This document shows, piece after piece, positions 1 through 5,818 of a stretch of DNA of 9,498 bases. A model generated the notes under the pieces. The model saw only the letters and a list, made by a program, of their open reading frames with translations, was not told the DNA's origin and did not search any database. Position numbers and translations under genes: made by a program. Source of the stretch: Methanobacteriota archaeon (GTDB lineage: Archaea > Hydrothermarchaeota > Hydrothermarchaeia > Hydrothermarchaeales > SZUA-236); the NCBI GenBank assembly GCA_003230355.1, contig QIDD01000023.1:1-9498 (forward strand), given 5' to 3'. Numbering within the stretch: the first letter of the stretch is position 1; each line of letters starts with the position of its first letter.

Positions 1-559
1 TAATGGTGAGATCAGGCTTTCTAATCGTTAAGACGTCGCAGATGGCGTCGCTAAGCTTAGAGTGATAAGTGCTGCGGGGCCTTGGAAGGATTCCGAACAT
101 GTTCTTCATCCCCAGGCTTACAATCGACAGGATGTGGGTCTTCATAACCGGGAGATTCACGATGAAGTCCGCCTTCAAAAAGGTCCGCGGCACCTTGACG
201 TTATTTAAAGCGCGCAGCTCCAGCTTCACAGGGATTTGGATGTCGCTGCTCAGATTTACGAAGGGCACGTCAAAATAGCTGCAAACCTCTAAAACTCCCG
301 TCTTCTCCGCGGCCATGCTTGCGGAATCCGTAAAACCATCGCTCTCCATTACGACCACCTCCGTTGAGCAGTCCAAAAAGAGTTTGATCGTTTCTTCAAG
401 TAGGCGCAGATCTGTTGTAGCGCCGGTGTAATAGGGCATGGCAGCGCAGATATTGGGCTTAATCGCCACAAGGTCATATTCGCCTGGTGTAAAGCCTATA
501 AGGCCCAGCGCCTTTTTCACATCAGGCCGCGCTGATCGAACTATACTTACCTCCGCCAT
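1..559 (-). CDS. DUF362 family protein, N-terminal part (runs off left edge)
   Basis: An open frame on the minus strand starts at the ATG at 557-559 and stays open to the window edge, giving 186 N-terminal residues; the rest lies outside. Family signatures are visible: IKPNICA at residues 33-39, GATTDLRLLEE at 46-56, an acidic MESDGF segment at 71-76, and the most telling block at 128-166, containing LKADFIVNLPVMKTH followed by SLGMKNMFGILPR and a nearby YH. This is the usual DUF362 (PF04015) core, in which a conserved KTH precedes a KN(x)FG motif. Some members carry a C-terminal 4Fe-4S domain; whether this one does cannot be seen. The function of the family is not settled. The start is supported by a TATA-like box about 25 bases upstream, implying a leaderless transcript. 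It is divergent from the Cys-rich gene at 740. Family assignment is confident; role unknown. Confidence 0.9.
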   Translation of the reverse strand, partial: MAEVSIVRSARPDVKKALGLIGFTPGEYDLVAIKPNICAAMPYYTGATTDLRLLEETIKLFLDCSTEVVVMESDGFTDSASMAAEKTGVLEVCSYFDVPFVNLSSDIQIPVKLELRALNNVKVPRTFLKADFIVNLPVMKTHILSIVSLGMKNMFGILPRPRSTYHSKLSDAICDVLTIRKPDLTI

Positions 560-580
560 GAAGATGATATGGGCAAGTGA

Positions 581-593
581 GTTATATAAACTT
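581..593 (-). promoter_or_regulatory. Archaeal TATA-like box for the DUF362 gene
   Basis: Read on the minus strand the segment is AAGTTTATATAAC. Its centre is about 28 bases upstream of the ATG at 559, so the expected start of transcription, roughly 25 bases downstream of the box, falls within a few bases of the start codon. That predicts a leaderless or nearly leaderless mRNA, and no Shine-Dalgarno motif precedes the ATG. Confidence 0.65.
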
Positions 594-690
594 TAGCTTG
601 GCCTGCAATCTAGAAGGCGCAGCCGGACATGGTTTTTTAGATCAGCCCAAGGACAGGCATGTTCACAATTCCCCTCTTGTGATTTGGGAA

Positions 691-704
691 TAAATATTTA
701 TATT
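691..704 (+). promoter_or_regulatory. TATA-like box for the Cys-rich DUF2769-type gene
   Basis: The AT-only run TAAATATTTATATT ends 36 bases before the ATG at 740. A transcript starting about 25 bases downstream would begin near 720-728, at or just before the ribosome binding site at 726-734, giving a short leader. Confidence 0.5.
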
Positions 705-725
705 CTGCAGGCACAGTATTTTTCT

Positions 726-734
726 GGGAGGTGA
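726..734 (+). promoter_or_regulatory. Strong Shine-Dalgarno site deciding the start at 740
   Basis: GGGAGGTGA lies five bases before the ATG at 740-742. It is the best ribosome binding site in the window. It shows that the in-frame GTG at 731-733, which lies inside this motif, is not the start codon. Confidence 0.8.
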
Positions 735-739
735 AGCCT

Positions 740-1036
740 ATGGTTTCATTTGAAGAATCGATGGATATGATGGCCGCAATGTCCAAGGAGGATATGATGG
801 CTGCAATGGACGCTAACAAAAAGATCTGCGCCACTTTCTGCGGGAACTGTCCAAGCTACAGCGGCACAGGCGAGACTGAGCTGCTTTTCTGTTCAACCGG
901 AAAAAGCGGCAAGATCACTGAGGAGAAAGGATGTCTCTGCGGCGGCTGCCCGGTCACTCCGAAAATGGGGCTGCGATGGAGCTACTACTGCACGCGCGGT
1001 TCAGGCCGTGAACAGATGGCTGCTGAGAATAAATAG
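740..1036 (+). CDS. Small cysteine-cluster protein, DUF2769-type
   Basis: This 98-residue soluble protein has eight cysteines at 30, 34, 37, 51, 65, 67, 70 and 84. They form two matching half-modules, CGNCP...C at 34-51 and CGGCP...C at 67-84, both with the spacing C-x2-C-P-x12-C, joined by a GKS/EKGC linker. The pattern matches my memory of DUF2769, a family of unknown function known from methanogens and relatives; a Zn or Fe-S site is plausible, but no ligand role is established here. The N terminus is methionine-rich, with a nine-residue duplication (MDMMAAMSK then EDMMAAMDA). There is no signal peptide or membrane segment. The start at 740 is set by the GGGAGGTGA motif; a second GGAGG at 787-791 before Met19/Met20 could allow an internal start. 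The gene is convergent with the DsbA-like gene, 52 bases apart. Family call fairly confident, function unknown. Confidence 0.85.
   Translation: MVSFEESMDMMAAMSKEDMMAAMDANKKICATFCGNCPSYSGTGETELLFCSTGKSGKITEEKGCLCGGCPVTPKMGLRWSYYCTRGSGREQMAAENK
764..808 (+). repeat. Direct 18-base repeat encoding Met-rich duplication
   Basis: Two copies of an 18-base word, at 764-781 and 791-808, differ at one base (GGCC versus GGCT) and lie 27 bases apart. They encode the in-frame repeat DMMAAM at the N terminus of the Cys-rich protein. The spacer between them holds the GGAGG motif. Confidence 0.8.
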
Positions 1037-1077
1037 TCAGTTCGGCTCTGGCATGGGATTTGAATTGGGAAAACCCC

Positions 1078-1088
1078 TTCTCTTTTTA
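1078..1088 (+). terminator. Possible T-tract terminator after the DUF2769-type gene
   Basis: About 40 bases after the stop codon the plus strand carries CTTCTCTTTTTATT, the kind of T-rich tract at which archaeal RNA polymerase often terminates. A very short GGG-AAAA-CCC hairpin sits just before it. It lies at the convergent junction with the DsbA-like gene and is only a weak call. Confidence 0.35.
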
Positions 1089-2033
1089 TTATGCCTTTGC
1101 CAGTTCCTTGTCAACAATATCTTTGAGAATATCCAGTGGAACAGCGCCTGAAACTGTCTGGCCGTTAATGATAAAGGCGGGTGTGCCAGTAACACCGGCA
1201 GCAATTCCTGCCTGCAGATCAGCCTCCACTTCAGCCGTATACTTGCCTGAGTCCAGGCACTCTCCAAAAGAGGTTGTGTCAAGCCCAAGCTCAACTGCGT
1301 AATCCTTGAATTTTCCTGCTCCCCCTGTAATCCAGTCCTGCTGTTTTTCGAAGAGGGTGTCATGATACTCCCAGAACTTGCCCTGTTCATCGGCGCACTC
1401 AGCGGCTTCAGCAGCTTTACCGGCGAGGGGATGGATGCTGTAGATTGGGAAATCCCGGTAGACAAAGAGTATCTGGTCACCGTAGAATTCCTTTAGGTCT
1501 TTTACGGTTTGAACTGCCTTTGCGCAGAAGGGGCACTGGAAATCTGAAAACTCGATTACGATTACCTTCGCATTGGGATCTCCTACTGCGGGGTCGTCGT
1601 CTACCAGGGCTGCCATGTTGATTTTGCCGCCCGTGTCCGGATGATTCCCGGCCGGTGGCGTCTGAGGTGGGGGCAGCGGGGCAGACATGTTTATCGGCGG
1701 CTCAAGGAAGAAAAGCGAGGCGTCCTTTGTCACATAGGCAGGCGCGTTTATGGGGCCGGATGCAGAGTTTATTGTAAAGTTAAATTGATATATCCCGCTT
1801 GTGTCGGTTATGCTTTCAACCTTTGCCGTGGCGCCGGGCGGCAACATATTATTATTTACAAAGTCAAGGGTTTTGGCAGTCACTTCCTCCTGAGAAAGAC
1901 CTCCTTTGCCTGCGCCTCCAGAGGCAGATGCGTACATATAGCCGATGGCTCCGCCGAGCACTACGCCTACGATGATTCCAAGAACTACCATTTTCATTGT
2001 GTCAGAGGATTTGTCTTCGTCCAAATATATCAC
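1089..2033 (-). CDS. Membrane-anchored DsbA-like thioredoxin-fold oxidoreductase
   Basis: The 314-residue protein has a short acidic N-terminal tail, one membrane segment at about residues 16-36, a small extracytoplasmic domain at about 46-110, a proline-rich linker at 111-136 and a C-terminal thioredoxin-fold domain of the DsbA/Thioredoxin_4 type from about 139. The active site is CPFC at 167-170 after FSDFQ, and the cis-proline motif is VTGTP at 281-285. Two further cysteines at 213 and 259 sit where many relatives have a second pair. Such proteins oxidise or isomerise disulfides in exported proteins, here probably tethered on the outer face of the membrane. The GTG at 2031-2033 is the farthest start after an in-frame TAG and fits a TATA-like box at 2061-2067; the ATG at 1995-1997 (Met13) is an alternative that keeps the membrane anchor. 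It shares a divergent promoter region with the flippase-like gene. Its exact redox role is inferred. Confidence 0.92.
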   Translation of the reverse strand: MIYLDEDKSSDTMKMVVLGIIVGVVLGGAIGYMYASASGGAGKGGLSQEEVTAKTLDFVNNNMLPPGATAKVESITDTSGIYQFNFTINSASGPINAPAYVTKDASLFFLEPPINMSAPLPPPQTPPAGNHPDTGGKINMAALVDDDPAVGDPNAKVIVIEFSDFQCPFCAKAVQTVKDLKEFYGDQILFVYRDFPIYSIHPLAGKAAEAAECADEQGKFWEYHDTLFEKQQDWITGGAGKFKDYAVELGLDTTSFGECLDSGKYTAEVEADLQAGIAAGVTGTPAFIINGQTVSGAVPLDILKDIVDKELAKA

Positions 2034-2137
2034 GCCACGGCCATTCTAACAGGTCATAGTATTAAATGGTTTTCCCAGCTCATCTCCAAATGGCTTAGGA
2101 GGCAAGATTCATATGGGATGTCTTTTAGACAGGTGTT
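2034..2137. promoter_or_regulatory. Divergent promoter region, DsbA-like / flippase-like operon
   Basis: The 104-base gap serves two outward-facing genes. On the minus strand TTTAATA at 2061-2067 is spaced for transcription starting near 2038, a few bases before the GTG at 2033. A clear plus-strand TATA box is harder to see. AGGTG at 2131-2135 precedes the flippase ATG by only two bases, and a GGAGG at 2098-2102 precedes an out-of-frame ATG at 2113. Confidence 0.45.
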
Positions 2138-3070
2138 ATGCTCAAGGGTACGCGGTTGTATCAGCTGCTTGTTTCAGTGGTGTTTCTCGCGGTTCTGGGC
2201 TATCTGCTCTCCAGCCTGAAGCTGGGTCTTGTTTACAGAGAGCTTTTAGCTCTTGATCGGGTGTATCTGCTTCTAGGCGCGCTGATTTTATTTGCAGCCG
2301 CGCTTCTGAAGATTTACCGCTTCCAAATCGTTGTGCGTATCTATGGTTTTGAAATCCCCTTTCTTGAGGCTGCTCTTGTGCAGATGGTGGGCATCTCCTT
2401 TGCAACCCTTACTCCGGGCCGGGTGGGCGAAGGTTCGAAGGCAATTCTATTAAATAAACGGGCGGATGTGCCGATTTCCAGCGCCCTGGGCATGATTATT
2501 TTCGAGCGTTTTTTTGACATGATCCTGCTTGCCACAGGCGCGTTTTTATTTTCACTGTCTGTTTTGCAGCGGGAGTTTACAGCGGCTATCGGGCTGTTTC
2601 TGGCTGCGATTATTGTGCTCTTTGTGCTTTTTCTCAGGCATTTCAATTCTATCAAACGCTTTGTGCCGAAGCGTTATGTAGAATATTTTACTCCTGTATC
2701 GGCCAGCGGGGGAATTGCTCTTTCGCTTCTGACGCTTTTTTTTACAGCTGCAACATGGCTTTTTGAGGCGCTTTTTCCATGGCTTCTCGCCCGTTCAATG
2801 GGTGTTAATGTGTCATTTATCCTTATGTTCGGCGTAATCGGCATCAGCACAATCGCCGTGGTTTTCTCGGTTCTTCCAGCCGGGCTTGGAACGATGGATC
2901 TTAGTTTTCTTGTGCTTCTCCCCAAAATCGGTGTGGCCACTGAAACCGCGCTTTCCATCCTTCTCATCTACCGCTTCTTTGGAATTGTTATGCCCTTTGT
3001 CTTGTCACTGGCGTTTTTAAACATTAATAAAACATCTTTTAAAGAGATACGCTCGGATATGGGGGGCTGA
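2138..3070 (+). CDS. Flippase-like integral membrane protein (LPG_synthase_TM / UPF0104 type), copy 1
   Basis: This 310-residue protein is almost entirely hydrophobic, with roughly seven to eight membrane segments. It has the family hallmarks of the lysylphosphatidylglycerol synthase membrane region (PF03706, TIGR00374): TPGRVGE at residues 92-98, a basic loop, then ERFFD at 123-127, and a late GLGTMD motif. Archaeal members occur beside or fused to GT2 enzymes (the Haloferax N-glycosylation protein AglD is, as I recall, such a fusion) and are suspected of moving or handling lipid-linked sugars; no biochemical role can be read from the sequence. The ATG at 2138 is the first start after an in-frame TAG at 2126-2128. 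The glycosyltransferase gene follows after five bases, so the two form an operon. Arg codons are mostly CGN, unlike the AGA/AGG-rich genes to the right. A divergent relative lies at 7556. Confidence 0.88.
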   Translation: MLKGTRLYQLLVSVVFLAVLGYLLSSLKLGLVYRELLALDRVYLLLGALILFAAALLKIYRFQIVVRIYGFEIPFLEAALVQMVGISFATLTPGRVGEGSKAILLNKRADVPISSALGMIIFERFFDMILLATGAFLFSLSVLQREFTAAIGLFLAAIIVLFVLFLRHFNSIKRFVPKRYVEYFTPVSASGGIALSLLTLFFTAATWLFEALFPWLLARSMGVNVSFILMFGVIGISTIAVVFSVLPAGLGTMDLSFLVLLPKIGVATETALSILLIYRFFGIVMPFVLSLAFLNINKTSFKEIRSDMGG

Positions 3071-3075
3071 GACCG

Positions 3076-3774
3076 GTGTTTTCAATTTTAATTCCTGTTT
3101 ATAATGAAGAAGCAATAATCGAGGCGAACACAACCCGGCTTGCAGCATATCTCAACGGATTGGAGAAGCCCTATGAAATACTCATCTGCAGCAACGGCTC
3201 AACCGATGATACCGACCGGCTGGGTAGGGGGCTTGAAAGAGACTTCCCAGGGAAGGTTAGGTTTTTTTCGATTCCAAAGAGAGGTGTGGGACTAGCATTT
3301 AAAAAAGCTGTTCAAGAGGCCGCTTATGACAACCTTATCTCTATAGACGTGGACCTAACCACAGATATAAAATTTATCGCAGAATCACTGAATCTACTCG
3401 ATAAATACGATATCGTTATAGGCTCGAAAAAACTTGGTGAGCAGCAAAGATCCATTGTCCGATTATTCATAAGCACAGGCTTTATCGTCCTCGTGAAACT
3501 TCTATTAGGTATGGGGTTTTCGGATTATTCTATCGGAACCAAGGCCTATAAAAAAACGGTGATCAAAGACTGGGTTGAAAAAATAGATCACGGCTCATCC
3601 TATGTGATAGAGCTGGTGTACAAAGCAAAGAAAAGCGGCCATCCGATTATAGAAATCCCTGTGTTCTGTGATGACCGGCGCAAAAGCAGATTCAACATTT
3701 ACAATGAGATATTCTATCGGTTCAGAAACCTTTTGAGACTGTGGTTCACCGTGCGGCTGAAGAGAAGCGACTGA
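3076..3774 (+). CDS. Family 2 glycosyltransferase, dolichol-phosphate sugar transferase-like
   Basis: This 232-residue GT-A fold enzyme opens directly with the family motif: ILIPVYNEE at residues 4-12, SNGSTDD at 39-45 (the usual DDGSTD position), the metal/nucleotide-sugar DVD at 91-93, and GFSDYSIGTKAY at 147-158. It resembles DPM1-type transferases that load a sugar from a nucleotide donor onto a polyprenyl or dolichyl phosphate at the cytoplasmic face. It lacks the C-terminal membrane pair seen in the second GT2 at 5819, although a hydrophobic stretch at about 130-146 may touch the membrane. The start is the GTG at 3076, five bases after the flippase stop, with a G-run at 3061-3066 as a possible ribosome binding site. 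No ATG occurs before the catalytic motifs. Its last 29 bases overlap the 3' end of the convergent DUF2079 gene. Sugar and acceptor unknown. Confidence 0.9.
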   Translation: MFSILIPVYNEEAIIEANTTRLAAYLNGLEKPYEILICSNGSTDDTDRLGRGLERDFPGKVRFFSIPKRGVGLAFKKAVQEAAYDNLISIDVDLTTDIKFIAESLNLLDKYDIVIGSKKLGEQQRSIVRLFISTGFIVLVKLLLGMGFSDYSIGTKAYKKTVIKDWVEKIDHGSSYVIELVYKAKKSGHPIIEIPVFCDDRRKSRFNIYNEIFYRFRNLLRLWFTVRLKRSD

Positions 3775-5728
3775 TCTTTTCTTTGCATTGGGCTTTAAGC
3801 GCTTCTGACTCCACATTTGCGAGGCATATGTTTAAATCCCCTGTGGCGATGCTGATTTCACTGAAACATTCATCTCTTCTGGCTTGAGATTTTATCTTCA
3901 CGTGGCAGAGGTTGTAGTCGCCTGTCGCAATCCCCACCTCCTTAAAACATTCTTCTTTCATCTCTACAGATCCAATTCTATCACAAACAGCGTATTCTTT
4001 TTTATTCAATGCGATCTCGTTAAAGCACTCATCCCTAAGGTCACGAGACACAATCTTCACGTGGCAGAGATTGTAGTCACCTGTTACAATTCCCACTTCC
4101 TTGAAACACTCCTCCCTAATCCTCGGTGTCACAACCTTATCACAAGTTGGATAATTTTTTCTCTCAACAGCCAGATCTTTAATTTTTGGATCCATTTGTA
4201 TCTTGACCTTTTCATATTTTCTGTCTAAATCTCCTTCAAACACCTTCTTTAGTACGGCGACTCCGCCCTTTTCAAAAATTTTAGCATATAAAGTCTCATC
4301 CAATAAAAGATCAAAAATCATTTTCTCTTCTTTGTTGAAGCGATTTGTGTCTGCCAAAACATATTCAACATCCTTAGGCGGAGGATTTTCCCCATTTATC
4401 CCCCAGTAAGATAGCTTAAAGGGATTTGGGAACTCATATATCTTCTCTCGATGTGTCAGGTGGGGCACAAAAAAAGGTGTTGCCGAGACAGACGCATCTG
4501 GCGGGATGAGGCTTATCGCCTCATTTGTAAACGCAACTCGGCTTGGATATTGATAGCCAAAATACTTGTCCAACGATCTCTTTGAAAATGGTGAGGGAGA
4601 CATGAAGTAATAATTTGTTAGGCCCGCGGACAGAATGAGCAGAAGGGAAATCAGGACTTTGGTTTTGCGGTTTCTCATCAGTTTGGCGGAGGCGTAAATT
4701 GTCGAGATGTAGATAAAAGGCACGATCAATGCGATGTAATTGTATCTTATCGAGTGCATGTAAGAGTGGTTGCTAAGGAGATTTGAGGCCACAGTTGGGG
4801 TGGCTATAAGCAGGGTTAACGGGCTTAGGACCGCAAGAAAGCCAACGGGAGCAAGGAGTTGAAAGATATACAATCTTTTTGCCGGAGTCCAGACATAATC
4901 TATGAACAGTTTTGGATTGAATATCGCGTTTTTTATCACGTCAAGTGGGCCGGAGCCCAGGTGTGAGAAGCGCGAATTCAAGTGCATGGATCCAACATCG
5001 TTATAGTATGGAAGCACGATTTTAAAGGCGAATATGAGCCAGAAAACAGCCATTACACTTGTAATTATGCCTGCCCGCCGGTCGTGTTTGAAATAAATAT
5101 AGCCGCCTAAAAATAATACGACGAGGCCCACATCCTCTTTAGTAAGCAGTGCCAGAAAGCTGAACAAATAGGATGCTGAATACTTTTGTTTTGTAACAAA
5201 GTAAAAAGCGAAGAGGATGAATGTCGTGGCCAATGCCTCGGGATGATACTGCCAGAGGTTCATGTACTCAAGCGGAGGGTACAATAGATATGAGAATGGG
5301 AAGATCAGTGAAACCCATTTATCGCCTATCTTGTCTTTTGCTATCAGATATATTGGAACAGCTCCGATTGCGAGAACGAGAGTTTGTATTACGAGCAGAA
5401 TCCTGATATCATCCCATATCCAATATAGGGGCGCTATCAAAAGCTGGATTGGGCGTACGTGGCCGCCGAAAATGTGGAGCCCGTTTACAGTTACAAAGGC
5501 ATATTTTCCCTGGCTTAGTAGCCATGTCCCCTGGTCCAGGATCCCTATGTCAAATCCTGAGGTTCCGAAGCCATTGTGTTTAATGGTTGTCATTCGGATA
5601 AGAACTATTGAGTAAATAAGCATCATCGATATGAGGATTGAAATCGGGAGGTATGTCTCCTTTAGCCTGGTTTTTGAGGGCATTGAAATCTCATGATTCC
5701 ATAATAACCTGTTTGAAGGATTTTTCAT
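3746..5728 (-). CDS. DUF2079 GT-C-like membrane protein with cysteine-repeat tail
   Basis: The 660-residue protein has a basic N terminus, about ten or more membrane segments up to roughly residue 370, an extracytoplasmic region and a Cys-repeat tail. DUF2079 (PF09852) features are FDIGILDQG at 59-67 (Asp60, Asp65), His90 in GGHVRP, WQYHPE at 159-164 and TKEDVG at 196-201; acidic residues and histidines on outer loops are typical of GT-C glycosyltransferases. After the last helix, a region beginning near LIPPDASVSATPF resembles the soluble part of such proteins. Residues 529-648 are five tandem cysteine units (A-B-A-B-cap) that DUF2079 proteins do not normally need. I choose the ATG at 5726-5728: GAGG on the minus strand at 5741-5738 precedes it, and both nearby TATA-like boxes would start transcription downstream of the TTG at 5764. 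It is convergent with the GT2 gene at 3076. Glycosyl transfer is inferred, not shown. Confidence 0.88.
   Translation of the reverse strand: MKNPSNRLLWNHEISMPSKTRLKETYLPISILISMMLIYSIVLIRMTTIKHNGFGTSGFDIGILDQGTWLLSQGKYAFVTVNGLHIFGGHVRPIQLLIAPLYWIWDDIRILLVIQTLVLAIGAVPIYLIAKDKIGDKWVSLIFPFSYLLYPPLEYMNLWQYHPEALATTFILFAFYFVTKQKYSASYLFSFLALLTKEDVGLVVLFLGGYIYFKHDRRAGIITSVMAVFWLIFAFKIVLPYYNDVGSMHLNSRFSHLGSGPLDVIKNAIFNPKLFIDYVWTPAKRLYIFQLLAPVGFLAVLSPLTLLIATPTVASNLLSNHSYMHSIRYNYIALIVPFIYISTIYASAKLMRNRKTKVLISLLLILSAGLTNYYFMSPSPFSKRSLDKYFGYQYPSRVAFTNEAISLIPPDASVSATPFFVPHLTHREKIYEFPNPFKLSYWGINGENPPPKDVEYVLADTNRFNKEEKMIFDLLLDETLYAKIFEKGGVAVLKKVFEGDLDRKYEKVKIQMDPKIKDLAVERKNYPTCDKVVTPRIREECFKEVGIVTGDYNLCHVKIVSRDLRDECFNEIALNKKEYAVCDRIGSVEMKEECFKEVGIATGDYNLCHVKIKSQARRDECFSEISIATGDLNICLANVESEALKAQCKEKISRFSSAAR
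3785..4144 (-). repeat. Cysteine-pair tandem repeat array, A-B-A-B-cap (DUF2079 protein)
   Basis: The array encodes five units: A1 4144-4067, B1 4066-3986, A2 3985-3908, B2 3907-3827 and a short cap 3826-3785. A units are 26 residues (C-x11-C-x13) and B units 27 (C-x12-C-x13). Common features are an E/D-E-C-F-x-E-[IV] core and, in most units, TGDxN before the next cysteine. A units share EECFKEVGI and GDYNL; B units share RDECF. The A-B pair of 53 residues has therefore been duplicated as a block. The units look helical, with ten cysteines in all. I know similar Cys-pair repeats from proteins of uncultivated archaea but cannot name a family. Confidence 0.9.
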
Positions 5729-5818
5729 TCTTTTCTTCCTCGATACCGTGTGAATTGGAACCAAATTTATTTAAATCCTTTTATAAATCTTATTTGAAAT
5801 TGTAGGGAAAACCAAGTT
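5729..5818. promoter_or_regulatory. Compact bidirectional promoter, DUF2079 / GT2
   Basis: An AT-rich core at 5761-5790 serves both directions. On the minus strand TTTAAATAAA (5775-5766) and TTTATAAAA (5787-5779) are placed for starts near 5745-5757, upstream of the ATG at 5728. On the plus strand TTTTATAAATC at 5778-5788 predicts a start near 5809, giving a leader of about ten bases for the GT2 at 5819. The two sets of boxes overlap or abut, so the two directions may compete. Confidence 0.55.

Larger units (their letters stand above)
560..739. other. Divergent intergenic region, DUF362 / DUF2769-type gene
   Basis: This 180-base stretch separates two divergently transcribed genes and carries a promoter for each: a TATA-like box at 581-593 for the minus strand and one near 691-704 for the plus strand. 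I see no RNA gene and no convincing open frame inside it. A 7-base inverted repeat (GCCTGCA at 601-607, TGCAGGC at 706-712) flanks most of the region but is too short to call an operator. Confidence 0.6.

Noticed and set aside
69..278. Plus-strand frame of 69 codons near the left edge
   Set aside because: Antisense to the DUF362 gene, whose family motifs are clear on the minus strand.
601..712. Inverted repeat GCCTGCA / TGCAGGC flanking the divergent promoters
   Set aside because: Seven bases each, about 100 bases apart, with little extension; expected by chance.
1641..2219. Plus-strand open frame of 192 codons
   Set aside because: It is antisense to the DsbA-like gene and runs into the flippase start; composition is low-quality and it has no recognisable domain.
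2113..2256. Short 47-codon frame preceded by GGAGG at 2098-2102
   Set aside because: It overlaps the flippase coding start out of frame and has no domain; the GGAGG is ten bases from the ATG and may be chance, although a coupled leader peptide cannot be fully excluded.
3911..4117. Repeated 48-base segments that might suggest a CRISPR array or mobile repeat
   Set aside because: The copies stay in one reading frame, differ mostly at synonymous positions, and fall within tandem protein units without unique spacers.
3884..4228. Plus-strand open frame rich in His, Phe and Cys
   Set aside because: It is the antisense shadow of the Cys-repeat coding DNA; its internal repetition comes from the real repeat on the minus strand.
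5729..5764. Twelve-codon N-terminal extension of the DUF2079 protein from a TTG at 5764
   Set aside because: The TTG abuts the minus-strand TATA-like box, so transcription should start downstream of it; the ATG at 5728 has GAGG upstream.
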